From assembly GCA_026419785.1 (NCBI GenBank), contig JAODTK010005562.1, positions 1 through 64,000 on the forward strand: a stretch of 64,000 bases of DNA, read 5' to 3'. Shown here one piece after another: positions 46,830-59,593 of this stretch. Below the pieces are notes generated by a model. The model was not told the DNA's origin. It was given only the letters and a program-made list of their open reading frames with translations, and made no database searches. The DNA is from Sclerodactyla briareus. Its lineage: Eukaryota > Echinodermata > Holothuroidea > Dendrochirotida > Sclerodactylidae. Numbering within the stretch: the first letter of the stretch is position 1; every line of letters begins with the position of its first letter. The translations under genes and the position numbers were made by a program.

Positions 46830-49715
46830 AGAACATAGGCACGAGTTATTATCTACATATTGTTTACAGGAGGTGATTTTGGTTTGAAACCTAACTTGAC
46901 AGGCACTGGGCGTCGTTTTCCGTTTTGAAAGTGGGGGTACACATCGAATGCAAATGACGATCTAAGCGCAGCGCCACCATTGGTTTGCGCGAAGCGTACA
47001 ACGACAATTTCAGATTTTCACACCTTCCAGATCGCCGGACACGGCAACCTTGCCAGACTCAATAGCACCCATCTACATATGTGATTCGAGTAGCGACGAC
47101 AAAAAAGTTGACATTGTGCCTACTAAGATTATTTACCAAGTATCACACTTGTCATTTTTTATTACCTCTGTTCTACTACTGGCTTCGTTTGCGTGGGTCC
47201 AGGGTCGGCCCAACGGTCCCTGGTGGTATTGAAGGGAAAAGCTATAGGCGTAGGGGAACCATCCAATTGGGGAGCAGTAAATATTTGGCCAATTTTTTAC
47301 AAAGTCATGCATCGTAGACTACAGCGCGCGCGAAGCGCGCGGAATTTTTCTCATGTTTCCCGGCAGTTTAGCGAACAGGTCAGCAGAACATTCAGGCAAT
47401 TTTCACTTGCCTTTCTCCTTTCAATTTTTCCACGAATTTTCGCCGGAATTTTCATCTCAGACAAATTTTGGGGGGGGGGGGGGGAGTCTGCCCCCAAGGC
47501 TTCTTGAAATTATTTGAGTGAACAAAATGATTAAGCACTACAATCGCATATTCACAACGCCGGGTAGAGAACGCCATTGCAAATTTATGCAAATTTTGGC
47601 CATTCGATTCAGATCGATCACTCATATGAAACATGGGTAAGCCTTCGACTGTTTCGGCCCTAGTGGGGTCCATATCTTCATCTTGGGTCCGCACCTGGAA
47701 TCAGGGGACTTGAGACAATTTCCAACGCGATTATTGTTCGGGGGTAGACAATAATTGAATCAGTTTCGACGATCATCATTAAAATAATGAATTATTGACT
47801 TATTACTGTTAACAAACCCACACCCACTATAATACAATGACCGTGCACGGTACACGCTCACAGGTTCGTAAATTGGGGCACACAACTTTATCCAACTAAA
47901 AAAGGTTGGTTGGATTTCATTGCAGTTGATAGGCACACTTTATCAGTACTGATGCTACGCGGAAAAGTTCGGCCACCAAATCGCCTAATTAAAAACTTTC
48001 ATTTTTACTACTTTGCCCAAATTTCTTCATTATTTCTCCGAATTCTGGTACTTGTTCCGTCGTGTTTTCACTCTCAAATTATCCTGCACCCGGCCCGACC
48101 CAGTCTCGTATATTATGACTGTTTTGCTTAAGTTGGTTCTGTACTCATCCGTGATATACTTAATCATCTTACTATATTGGGCATAGATTTACTATATCAG
48201 CTAACTTGGTTTGGGTTGAAACAAGAATGAAAATAAATGTTTGACTATTGCAATAACGGTGTAGCTGCAGGACTATTTTCAATCCAAGGGGGCAGTCCTT
48301 TTGTGGGGTCGTGAAAAAGTTGGGGACTTTTTTGGGAAGTCCTCCGTATACATACGTATTTTCACTCTTGACCACCTTGGCTAACCCTCAACTTTCAGCC
48401 AGGAGAATTACGTCCTTGACTATTACGCGAACCCAATGTGATGCTCGTGTCAGCTTGATTGAGCAATCAGTGAACCATTGGGTCCTACATGCCTTCGTAG
48501 TCGACCTGCGAATAATAAATTCGAAGGAGAAAAAAGTACTGAGGAGCTGGCCTAGTCGTACGGGGCCCCTGCTGTTTTTAGCAGAACATTTTTTGCCTAA
48601 ACGACAGAACAGCATCCCCGCGCGGCCGGGCAGCGAAAATTTTTGCATGTTTTTCGGGGGCGTTGATTGAAAATTCGGCCATTCAGCATACCTTTTTGGG
48701 CAGTCTCCTTCACTTTTGCCTTTTTTCTGCCCAGATGTTTCCCGAATTATTTTCCATTTTTGCCTAATTTTTCATCTCATCATAACTTTGTTGCGCTCTT
48801 CAAAGGCTAAGCAATTTGGGAAGTCGAGCCAGAGTCACAGCAAGTTTGGATTACAATTAATGAATTGTGAACAAACTAATTAGCAGGTCAGGGTTTACCG
48901 GTCCCCTTTGAAAAGTATTGGCTTAAATTAATGCTCTAACTGTGATTTTTCTTTCGGCGACATGGTGCTGGTCCAACCAAGGGCAGCAAGTTCAGCTCTT
49001 CTTTTGGTTATTGGGCTGAATCCTACCTTCCATGGGACCATCTTAGTTGGGGTCTAGGAGAAAGCCTGGAAATCAGACCGGTTAGCCCATTCTAAGAACC
49101 CAAGTTATAATTTTTCGTTTTTGCCTCGTAGGCTCGTACCCGTTTCTTTCGACGGAAATTTTGACTGAATAATCATCAAAGTTGTTCGAATTTTGTTGCA
49201 ATCCATGAAAGAAGAACACACAAAAGTCGAAAGGTGCTAAATTTAGCACGGTTTCCTGGTATAGGCTTGATTTAAAAGAATGCTTCTCATCTTGTTACCA
49301 TAACATTCATTCCTATATAGCGCATTACCATGTAGGGAATATCTCGACGCGCTACACAATTGTTTGCTGTCTGGTTTCGGATCATGGGCCACGACTGTTT
49401 TTGATTGAAATTGGAGTGCAATATATATCTGTTCAAATGAGTGCATCGCTCTCGTCTCGTCGATGCTTCACTGGCTAGAAATATGCGATTTCTAGGAACA
49501 TGATCACTTTGTAAAATATAGTCCCCGAATTCAAAATTCACTCAAAATATTTTCACAAACGGAATCTCATAGCTATCGCCTGCCACGGTCTACAGTACTG
49601 ACAGCGAACAACCATCAGGATCCGCAACGGACGAAGTTTTTGCATATTCTTGGACATATCGATAAAATCACGTCCAAACTTGCCAAGATTGGCAAATTTT
49701 TGCTCAATCATTCGG
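46830..49715. other. Gene-poor stretch with GCGCGC hairpins and G runs
   Basis: It contains 'gcgcgcgaagcgcgcggaattttt' (about 47324-47347), a G run of about 16 (47469-47484) and 'cccgcgcggccgggcagcgaaaatttttgcatgtttttcggg' (about 48617-48658). No coding block is supported. Confidence 0.5.
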
Positions 49716-49724
49716 CTTTCGACG

Positions 49725-50502
49725 CAGGGGTGGGCGCCAGCGGGGGTGGGGGGGTAGGGGGGGGGGGGGGGGGGGGTGGGGCAGGGGGGCCATGCCCCCC
49801 CCTCGGGTAAGCCTGCCCCCCCCCGTTTCGGGGAATTTTTCCATCTCGTCGGGGAGCCCGAGTGGGTACGCTAAAATGTATCACACCCCCGACACGTGCT
49901 TTTTTGCCCCGACAGTATATATGTCCAACCTTCTTTATAGTGAAAATTTCTATCTTGACGCTGAAATTTTTTTCGGGCCGCTTCGCGGCCCCTCATATCT
50001 TTCTATAGTATATGCCAAGTTACCTCGCTCGATTTTAAGATCAGCGTAATCATCTTCCTACATGCTATACAATCGTGGAATATATACGAGGATACCAACC
50101 TTGTTGGATATCTTTTCTTCGAAATGTTTCTGCAAGAGATCAGGGTACAATTCGTTTGGGGAGGATGCTCGTTCTCCCGTCTATCACGTTTGCCTCTGTG
50201 TAGAGTGGTGTGCTTTTCATCACGACGCAGTGGCCCAGGTATTTCTGTGCAGTTATTGTGAATACTGACCCGATATTCTACTAATAAGGCGTCCTGATTT
50301 GAGTGGGAAGCTTTGAAAGTAAACCATTGCTCTCACCATGTGTTTTTTCATTTTTTCGTTTGTTTTTCTTCAAACATGTTCAAGAAATGAAAACATGAAA
50401 AGCATGTTTTGACTTAGGGGGTGGGTGAGGCCTCGTCGGGGAACTTGGCCCCCCCGTCGGGGACTCGGACCCCCCGCTGAGGAAATCTGGCGCCCACCAC
50501 TG
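49725..50502. mobile_element. hAT-like nonautonomous element with TIRs and 8-bp flank duplication
   Basis: Left end 'caggggtgggcgccag' (49725-49740) and right end 'ctggcgcccaccactg' (50487-50502) are inverted complements at 15 of 16 positions. The flanks ctttcgac (49716-49723) and ctttcgag (50503-50510) match at 7 of 8, offset by one base on the left, as expected for a hAT 8-bp target duplication. The 778-bp interior has long G/C runs and 'cgtcggggagcccg' / 'cgtcggggactcgg' words. No transposase is present. Confidence 0.7.
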
Positions 50503-50865
50503 CTTTCGAGCAGGAGAAATCGGCAATCTTCTGACATTGTGGGCCACTTTACCATCCACTTTGGCAGGTTTGTATTCCTGAATTGTGCATATTCTCTGCC
50601 CAAGCGTTTTTTCCTCGATCTGCAAACTTTCTCTAACTTCCATAATGTGTTGGAGCGTCTACGACTCATCCGCCCAATGCCAACGCCGCTTGGGTTATAA
50701 TCAATTGACATTTTTTTTTGTGAATTTCCCTATTTATTAATTTTGTTTACCTTTGTCTCACATTTGTTTCTGATTGAGAAAACTGTCATGAAAGCGTCAA
50801 TATCGCCAGAATAGCCTCAAAATGCATTCGCCTGACACTATAGAAGCTACAGTTTACATGAGGTC

Positions 50866-50890
50866 GTCTGGCGCGCGCATCGCGCGAAAA
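50866..50890. repeat. GCGCGC-type hairpin repeat with aaaattt tail
   Basis: 'ggcgcgcgcatcgcgcgaaaatttg' shares its layout with 47324, 48620 and 49975 ('cgggccgcttcgcggcccc'): a short GC stem, then aaaattt. It is a recurrent small motif in this part of the window. Confidence 0.5.
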
Positions 50891-51026
50891 TTTGAAAAAT
50901 CGGGTTCGGAATAAAGGCCACGGTGGTCCTTTGTGCGGATGCTTCCTAATCTTTTTCAGCCACACAGCCACTTACCGGATACTTGTACACGGACATGTAC
51001 TTTCGTCTTCATTGAGGATCAAAAGT

Positions 51027-51100
51027 GTGGGGGGGAGGGGGACATACATTTGTATGTCCCCCCCACTTCGAAAAAGGGGGGGGGGGACGTGTCCCCTCTG
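51027..51100. repeat. Palindromes: gggggacataca/tgtatgtccccc and ggggacgtgtcccc
   Basis: 12-bp perfect arms (51037-51048 and 51051-51062) surround a 2-base centre, with g/c-rich extension on both sides. A second short dyad and G runs follow at 51076-51100. Confidence 0.85.
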
Positions 51101-51109
51101 TCCCCCCAG

Positions 51110-53780
51110 GATCGACTCCCATGTTGACAAGCACTACATCCTGCGTGTTGGGGTGTACGTAGTTGAATCATTCTGCTACATGCCTGCTTAGATTTTAGGT
51201 GATCTCGGAAAAGTTCCTTCTGCCACAAAAGCTGAATAACTACGCTTATTAATTGCGTTCCGATTGTTATTTCTTCGTTTGAATCCCCCCGGTCTACAAT
51301 GCGTTAACAAACTACGCGTCAATCCAAGGTGGCAAAACTTTAAAAGGACACCAATAGTTGAGTCATTGCACGTATTTACTCTGTTACAGGTCTCTCCGAC
51401 CTATGGAACGATGACGGGGTCTCCTTACATGGTAAATATAAACAAACTTCCATTTCATTCTCGATAGCTCTGAATTGAAAGAAATATACGACTGGAAAAA
51501 TATTTGGGGGGAAACCAGACAGTGATATTTTAAAAACGGTATCTGTCGGTTATTGGACAATTTCTCGGTGCTAAGCCTATGTTGTAATCACCAATCCATT
51601 TTACGGCAATCGAGTAAGCCATGACAGTGAACAGACGGCGATAGGACAAAACCCTTGATAAACGAACCTATATATTGTTGGCCCGACCCGAGTATCGATG
51701 GCAACTATTATATTCCAGGTATTGTAAAAAAACGCATGGGTTATCAGTTTATAGTTCAATATTGTATTAGTCGCTTCTCAGAAAAAGACTCAATTTGCTG
51801 TGCTGATTCGGTTTAAGATTGTAATGTTCCGGGGCTTCAGGTCAAGCTACTACTCTTTGTCTAGATACCGGCATGGTACATCTTAGAGATAGTGCATTTA
51901 CAGAATCGTGTTAACAAACTTCCAAAAGTTGCCTCCAAAACATAGGGGGCAATCCTCGCATTTGCAAGATATACATACCTACTTTAAACCTGATGATGTT
52001 GTTAATGTACATAGATACAAAGGAATGGAAACTTTTCAGAGAAATAGTCTTCTTGTTGACCTGAATTAATCTAAACAATGGCAGCTCCATTTCTATTGCA
52101 TTCATACTTGCCTGAAAGTATTTTCCTCGCGCCTATACTGCACAAGCAATTCTTCGGGTATTAGGACTCTCTAACCTGAATGGAGCTGTCCTAAAGTTCT
52201 AGTTCATATCTGCAATATACATGCTATACTGTCTGCGTTTCTTCCCCACACATTATACGTTGTCGTTTGTAAGCGTAATGAAAAGGGGGAATTCCACCAG
52301 AAAATAAGACGTAATACTTGGCGGGCATGGAAAAATACAACGTGATTCGATTTGAATACCCGCGCTTGAGTTTACACTGCGCGTACTGATGGAAAACCCC
52401 CATGGTAAGATCCGTCGTATGTATACGCTTGGATCGGTGTGTTACGGTAACTGTGGATGTTAGGTTCGGAGGTGAGGACTTGAACTTTGAAAACCGCATC
52501 ACTGCGCCGTTTTGATGATTTGTCGAGCAAGCAATAAGGGGGTACATACTCAATTTTGAACTCCAGACTACATATCCTACCATCACAATGCATTACACTA
52601 ATGTTTTCGGGCCCTTTTGATTCGTTATGAGGAATTGCATTCCACCCAAACAGAAGGAAAACGAGGGGACTGCCAAAACTGCGAGATCACACTGTTCATA
52701 TATTTGCGAGTGTGAGATTTGTTGATTGGGGTGATAATAGTCACCCCGCATGGCGCATTATCCTATCCGGGGGGGGGGGGGGGGGATAGTACAACAAAAG
52801 AAAAAACGATTCCTTCAAAGCTGTACACATATGTTGTTTCTATCAGACCAACTACATTCTTAGCTAATGGTGTTCACAAGAAATCCAAAGTTCTGACTGA
52901 CCTACTCCAACAGAGATTTTGTACTCTCATGGGAGATCACACACAAGTATGAGCTTCATAGCTCCAACCTCATCAAGTTATCCTGTTACAAGCCAGGCGC
53001 CACACAAGTTCCCTTCGAGCTTCACAAAGACCAGAGGGTGGTATACCTTCCTGAATCTGTAGCCTGGCCGGGGGTTGCACCCTCTTCACATTTCAAGGCT
53101 CGACACTAAGTTGGTTGTATTCGTCGTGGATTCGAGTCTAGAAGAAGAACCCCTCGAGGTTTGTGGTCTCGTGGGTGGTCACTGCTACGTGGCAAGGTAT
53201 CCTCTATCTCTGCACACCGGTCGCACCACTTCAATGCGAGGACCTATCAAGTTCCTGAACATCGACTCCGGAAAGTAGCCCCCGCGCGCCTGTCTTGTCA
53301 TCAGTATTGCCTCTTTTTTGAGGTGTTAGCCTGGTTTCTTCTGCAAGATCAGTGTAGATTTCATGCCTATTTTCAGTCCGGTAGTGTTATACAGGTTGGA
53401 GTGGCCTATCGGTATTGATTATAGCCTGCGGTTTCATTACTCATTTTACTACTCTTTTACTCTCTTTTGCGGATCCTGCAGCAGATCTGCTGTATGGTAC
53501 CTATGAAATTGGACAACTCCGCTCAATGTTGGGATTATGACCGGAACACAACGGGACAACATTGTTTTTGGAGCGGGGCAAGGGCGTTTGTTTTCTCGAC
53601 CGCTTAGTCCCCACAGAAAACGACCAACATGCCAGTGAAAGAAAAGTCGGTTGTGTGTCCCAAATTGTCTGAGATTTGAGAAAACCGCTTGCAATAAATG
53701 GATTCAATGGCATGAGCTCACGGACAGCTGGGCAATGTCTATTAGGAGGAGCTGCCGTATTAACCGAAGTACCTGTGCAT
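51110..53780. other. No supported gene; G run and open-frame cluster at 52.9-53.4 kb
   Basis: A G run of about 16 lies at 52769-52785. From 52.95 to 53.40 kb all three plus frames are fairly open and of mixed composition, but no domain or splice pair could be fixed. Minus frames at 52.2-52.6 and 53.45-53.7 kb are likewise unsupported. Confidence 0.4.
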
Positions 53781-53797
53781 CATCCTAACAGTGATAC

Positions 53798-53998
53798 GTG
53801 AATCTCAAAAACCCTAATAATTTAAGTCAAGTACATCAATTAAAATGTGACGGATGCGGAGGAGGTCACTTTACTCGGCTGATCCGAATGGAGAAAATGC
53901 AAGGGAAGGAAGAACATATTGGCTACGGTAATTTATTTGGGAGACATAAGGGAATATTACGAGGAAGAAATTTATCTACTTGTAATACCTGTTAACCG
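53798..53998 (+). CDS. Possible small exon with CxxC pairs
   Basis: The open frame includes HQLKCDGCGGGHFTRLIRME and later LRGRNLSTCNTC before a TAA. The two Cys pairs (C-D-G-C and C-N-T-C) could form a zinc knuckle, and the stretch is Lys/Glu-rich. No splice context is clear and no family was recognised. Confidence 0.25.
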
Positions 53999-54054
53999 AA
54001 TATGAATGACGTGAGGAAGGAGGCGATGGCAGCCGATTGAATACAAAAGATTGT

Positions 54055-54730
54055 GGCTGCATATGGGTACCAACCACTGGGAGTATTTTTTTTTTTTAGG
54101 GGGGGGGGGGGGTTGATGACAAATGAGAGCTGCAAGTAGGTCCGTGCACTTGCGCGAAACGAGGCGGTCGTCGCCCAATCATGGGCTGGGGCGGGTGTGG
54201 TGGGAGTGCGTTAGTAGGCACAGGATCAGTAAGTAAATGCACATTCAGTGGGCCGAATCACAGTGTAATTAACGTGAATGACGCATTGGGCATGGCGGAA
54301 ATATCGCGATGTACCAGTTGCGTATGAGATGGATCAATCAGGCTGTACCCGATCACGATCTCTATAGTTAGTCATCGGTCGACCTAACAATACACTAAGA
54401 CGGAGATTTCCAGCGATTGGTGCTAATGTGGTTAACCATGGCCATGCTGATCGGTGCGTCCACAGTGGAGGTGGCAGGGAGGGGCGGCTTCCCCCCCCCT
54501 ATGGGCTTTGGGCCGCAAAAATAAAATCGACAGAATGTGATGTTTTAATGCACACGTTTTTTCGTCTGGTGGGGTAAGTGTCAAAATACGTTATCTCAAC
54601 TTATTATTTTCTACTTCGTTCTCATCGACTCAAATCGAGACTCGAACTGTTGCTGTAATATAGCGTCCGCGAATGTAGCGTATGTTTAACCCAAGGCCGT
54701 AGCGAGCGGGAGGGGGGGGGGGTTGTCACT
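54055..54730. repeat. Poly-T/G run and hAT-end-like word; no gene
   Basis: A T then G run lies at 54087-54112, and 'cccaaggccgtagcgagcggg' followed by a G run at 54691-54722. The gccgtagcgag word is common at DNA-transposon ends, but no partner end was found. Confidence 0.45.
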
Positions 54731-54934
54731 AAATTAAAAACCCTCCCAATAATTTCATGCCGTCGGCAAATTTTCGGTCTGTCGGCAAAAAGGAGAATTG
54801 GCATTTCTTGTTCTGAAATGTTGTATGATCAGCAACAATTTTATATCAGAAAAGTTTTACATCTTCACCAAGTGTCGGTGAAGAGGGTGTTCTTGATGAC
54901 TCCACCCATCGCCGACAATCAGCGCCCAGATTCT

Positions 54935-56010
54935 GGACGAGGAGGGACGGGGTCCATGTGAGGTGGTATCCTCCTCCTTTTGTCATTTTTTTGAATAATT
55001 AAGTACCCTCATATCCAATCTGGTGCATTTATGCATAAAAAACAGTAGAAGTCAACTTTCTCGTGCGAGATCTGTCACTTTTGCTAATTAAGATTGCTGA
55101 TTTTATGTGTAAAATGTGTAAAAATAAGGTACATACCGGCGTTGATGTTAAACTCCACTATCATTTCCATGGGATGGTTGTAGCCACTCCTTTTGTATTT
55201 ATTTTATCCCACGATCTCCGGATTTGTTCGATTCATAGTGCACAATGGCCGAAAAACAATATCTGTCAGCGGCCAGCCGCTTGAGGATGTATGAGGGAGA
55301 AGAAATATAATGCGAAAGAAAAATGAGCAACCGGTGTACCACCCCCCTCGTACCCCGTGCAAGTCCAAATGTACCACTGGTGGGACTATTACACAAGTTG
55401 GGAACCCCTGACGTAGATACACTTACAAGTGTATCAAGTGGCACCATTTTGCGTCTAAGCAGTATTAAATGACTCAAAAATCGCAAAGGGTAGGGGGGGG
55501 CACCCCGTCCCTTAGACCCATCTCCCATGTCAGACATCCTTGCCAAATCTGCCCCCATTCTACTAAACCCTGGCGCCGCCCCTGACCATGGCCAATGAAC
55601 AGACATTAATATATCTTTTGAGAAAATTCCAACGGTCTCTAACCGAAGTCATCCAAAATAGTTTTTTAAATTAACCCTGAGCTACCCTCAAACCCCAACC
55701 AAATTGACCGTCCCAACTAAAAAACGCAATACGTGCTGCTTCGTTCCTGCTATTGCGGTGATTGGTAGCACTTTATAGGGGTAACCGTGGGGGGAGGGGT
55801 GTATTTCCTGAAAATTAACAAAAATAAAACATAAAAGTTCCAGCAGACCTCTTCGGAGAGACATGGTCAAGATTTGCAGCACTTCATACAAAAAGGCACT
55901 GCATGTAATATCATCCCCTGCGTTATCACGATAAAACCAGTGAATTCAGCCTCGGTACACAGGCCACGAACAATTTCCATGTATGCATATGATATCAATC
56001 GTTACACTAA
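54935..56010. mobile_element. hAT-related sequence, copy A (interrupted)
   Basis: It shares three blocks with copy B (56530-56960): 'ggggtccatgtgaggtggta...tttgtcatttttt...aatctggtgca'; 'gtaccac...gtccaaatgtaccactggtgg...ttgggaacccctg' (about 55336-55410); and 'ctgcgttatcacgataaaa...ttcagcctcg' to 'ccatgtatgc' (about 55918-55990). The caggggttcccaac-type terminus is typical of hAT elements. About 0.6 kb of extra sequence separates the blocks compared with B. Confidence 0.55.
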
Positions 56011-56529
56011 GAGGCAATGAGGACGCCCCCCCGCCAGTTGGGCGGCCCCATTAAATCAATGTTCAAACTGAAGTCCGTCAAGTGTGGCACTGAATCAAGA
56101 ACATTCTTTACCTTATGTCACTGTCACATCATAACGTCAAGCCACATTCGTTAGTTGCTCACGATGTCCTTTACACATATTGTCACTATCTGTAGGACAT
56201 GGTGAGTGTCATCGACGTTGGTCCTTGTATATAGTTTCTGACATGATTAAACATTTTTCTAGCGTTTTCTCTCAGGTTCACACCCTATTGATAGTGTACC
56301 ACGTGAGACCACGTTAATAGTACAGCATTTCCTTGGTTCTCATTGATTGAATCGTTAACTGATAACAGATTTACATCATGTGTCAGATAGTTTCATATAC
56401 ATATCCCTCTACAGCAGAGGATCCCCACCCTTTTCCACCTCTCACCTCGCGTAACCATTTAACATTTCGTGGTGCCCACTAAGTAGCACTGTACGGCATG
56501 GCTAGTTTCCCAAGAGTCTGAAAAAGGTG

Positions 56530-56960
56530 GGGGCTTGGCCTCCAATGATCGCCGTCTGGAGGGGGGTCCATTTGTGGGAGGACTTTATCTTTGTTATTTT
56601 TTGATATTAAATACCCTTATATACGCAATCTGGTGCAATTTAGCACCATTCGGAGCACACTGTGTACCAGCCCGCGTACCACCGTGAACGTCCAAATGTA
56701 CCACTGGTGTTACGCGCGTACCACAGGTTGGAACCCCGGTACTACAGTTTACAATAGTCGTCGCCAATACGTTTTTAACAGCTATTATAGCTACCCAATT
56801 GGAGCACGCTTTGCACTGGCAAAAGGCAACTCACGTGTAGATTATCTTGCGTTATTACGATAAAAAACACAGTATATTCAGCCTCGTTACCACAGGCCCC
56901 ATTAGTGTAATGCCAATTCCCATGTATGCCATGTAGTGTCGTGGAATCCGTTACAGTGTG
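56530..56960. mobile_element. hAT-related sequence, copy B
   Basis: It contains the same blocks as copy A, more compactly arranged: 'gaggggggtccatttgtgggag', 'ttaaatacccttatata...aatctggtgcaa', 'gtaccaccgtgaacgtccaaatgtaccactggtgttacg...gttggaacccc' and 'ttgcgttattacgataaaa...ttcagcctcgtta'. Confidence 0.55.
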
Positions 56961-57099
56961 AATATGTTCACCGTAAACTGGCCGACAAGACACATTTGTT
57001 GTCATTATAGTTTGAGAAACCAGAAAGCCAAAAGGATTAGTGATTCCTTGAATGTTTCTGTCAACTCATGAGCAGAACACGGAGATAGTACCCAGCTCA

Positions 57100-58600
57100 T
57101 TATAGGCAACCCCGTAGGTAACAACATAAAATGACAAATTCCAGCTTTACCAACCAACTAATAGGGTCTGTACTTTGGTAAGAAAGCTTACACACTAAAA
57201 TGCAAGGTTCAAACTTTGTGAACTCCTGGTAACCTTAGCTGATCTCCGAATGACCCCAAAAAACATAGGGTTCATGTACTCATATGAGGAATACACAAAC
57301 CCAGTATGAGCCTCATTCCCCCTTTACCAAAAACAATCGGGTTATGTTACGTCCCCATCAAGGAATGATAACAACTAATTTACTGATCAGACCAAAGTTT
57401 TGAAATATGTGTTTACAAGGTTTTACAGACTTGAACCTCTGGTGACCTCAGATGACTCTGACCTCCTCGGACCCCAAAACAATAGGGTTCATATACTCAT
57501 CATGAGGGAAACAAACATAACAAGTACGGAGCTTCATGCATCAGGTGGGGTCTAGTTATAGGTTTACAAGGCCAAAATTGGACAAAATATCGAATTTTCA
57601 CAAATTTTCTATTTTCGACCAAATTCCCTCCCCAAACCTGAACCAAAAACCATAGGGGGGTTCCTGGAACTCCATGGGAAAGCTATACACCCAATTTCAA
57701 CTTGATCAGAACAACCATTCTGGATTATCGTGTTTACAGGTTGTCAGAGTTGACTCGGGTGAACTCAGGTGGTGACCTCAGATGACCTCGACTGACCAAA
57801 ACAATAGGGTTTCCCTGTACGTATTCATGGGGACACACATACAAGTATGAGCTTCATCCATCCATGGTGGGGTCGAGTTTGTGTTTACAAGCCGAAATGG
57901 CCAAACTATCGAATTTCGGCAATTTTTCTATTTTCGACCAAAATTCCCCCAAACCTGAACCAAAAACAATAGGGTTTCCTGTACTCCCCCATAAGAAAGC
58001 CCTATACACCTACTTTTCACGGTCAGACCCACCATTCTGGACTTATCGTGTTTACAGAACTTTGACCTTGTGACCTCAGATGACTTCTGAACCGACCAAA
58101 CAATTGGGTCCTGTACTCATCATGTGAACACACATCCAAGTTGATCTTCATCCATCAGGTGGGTCGAGTTTATGTGTTTACAAGCCAAAATTGGCCAAAA
58201 TCGAATTTTTCACAATTTTCTAATTTTCGACCAAAATTCACCCCGACCTGACCACCAACGATAGGGTTCCTTTACTCACCATAGAAGCTATACACCTATT
58301 TTCAACTTGATCAGACCAACAAAAAAAGAACCATTTCTGGACTTATCGTGTTTACAGTTTTCAGACTTTTGGACTCTGTGACCTCAATGACCTCTGACCT
58401 GACGCCAAACAATAGGGTTCATGTAGCTCATCATGGTGAACACACATACAGTATGGACTTCTCCATCCGGTGGGGTGAGTTATCGTGTTTACAAGCTGGG
58501 CGTCACACACCTACACACACACACACACATCACACACCCACACGACGTGACTGCATACATTCCTCTGACTTCGTCAAGGAATCAAAAAATGGCTTGACTA
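57100..58600. repeat. Tandem repeat, period about 303-310 bp, with DR4-like TGACCT motifs
   Basis: The landmark 'caatagggtt(c)atgtactcatcatg' recurs at about 57476, 57797, 58100 and 58403. A related half-unit ('caatagggtttcctgtactc...') lies between at 57645, 57963 and 58255. Each unit has 'gtgacctcagatgacctctgac', 'tatcgtgtttacaagcc' and 'aattttctattttcgacc'. The array ends in 'acaagctgggcgtcacacac', a CA tract and the stem-loop 'ctgacttcgtcaagg' before an A-rich end (58588). Confidence 0.9.
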
Positions 58601-58679
58601 TCTCTTCTAGTGACCGGGTGGCAGAACAGGACATCAATATCCAGTAATCAATTACCCCCTGTGTAGACATCTAAACCAC

Positions 58680-58990
58680 TTCCAAGCAGGGATGTAGCGA
58701 GGCCGGCACCTCCGAGGCGGAGGCGGGCTCAGATTTTTCCACCTTGGACACTGGTAGTAAAGGTGGCCTCGGAAAGAAACGAGGCCGGGGGCCCGGGGCC
58801 GGCAAAATCGGCCCGAGCCGCCTCGACTCAACATTTCTGCTGCCAGAATCAACTCACGTGGTTTTCATTTAGTGTGTTCAAATCAACCTAATCATGCCCA
58901 TTGAATTGAAGCTGAATACTACCCCGATAGCCTCGCACAACAATACCACCCCCCCCCCAACCTCCCCCACCATTCGAGGATTCGAAGTAT
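58680..58990. repeat. GC-rich hAT-end-like patch and C run
   Basis: 'cagggatgtagcgaggccgg' begins a G/C-rich patch with 'cctccgaggcggagg' dyads. A C run of about 12 follows at 58949-58960. No gene. Confidence 0.4.
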
Positions 58991-59593
58991 TACTGGCACT
59001 CCCGGTTCTCCTGATGAGATTGTGATCCGATATGTGACATGTTTGTATTCTGGATTCATGTAAACAACTGTATTACGACACGTAACTTCCCTGCATGCAC
59101 CTTAATGTTTCTTGTGAGAGCCAATAGGTGCTTGTCCACGTACCCACGATACAGGATTGAGTTGTCTGCCGCTGCTACAATCTCTGCACATATTACAAAA
59201 ATACACAAACCCAGCGCCCCCGATTCAAAGTGGGGTGCTTTGCGCATCGCCACACCAACCACATAGAGCGTCCCATGCTCCAAAATACCAACAGTGCCGC
59301 TTTGTTCCACCACCGTATGGCGGAAATGACACGTTTTCACGAATGTGGTTGATGTCATACAGAACTTCGTGAACACCACGGATGAATCTGCACTGACATT
59401 ATATTATTATTTCTTGGTAATAATTGAAAAATTTCGGTACCATGATTCTGGCAGTGACTTCCTTTTGGGATTTGGGTAGTGGGCTTGTAAAGAATTGTTA
59501 CTTTGGTTAGCTCATATCGAACATTTTTACGACGTTCGGGCGGGGGCTTTTTGCAAGCATTGTCTATACCCATATGTGCATATTTTATTTCAG

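Noticed and set aside
54465..55583. hAT pair 'cagtggaggtggcaggg' and 'ccctggcgccgcccctg'
   Set aside because: Ends match at 13 of 17, but no target duplication was found and the interval cuts across another repeat copy.
59056..59379. 107-codon minus-strand frame with a hydrophobic middle
   Set aside because: No splice signals, no recognised family and no supporting neighbours; an opposite-strand frame is also open.
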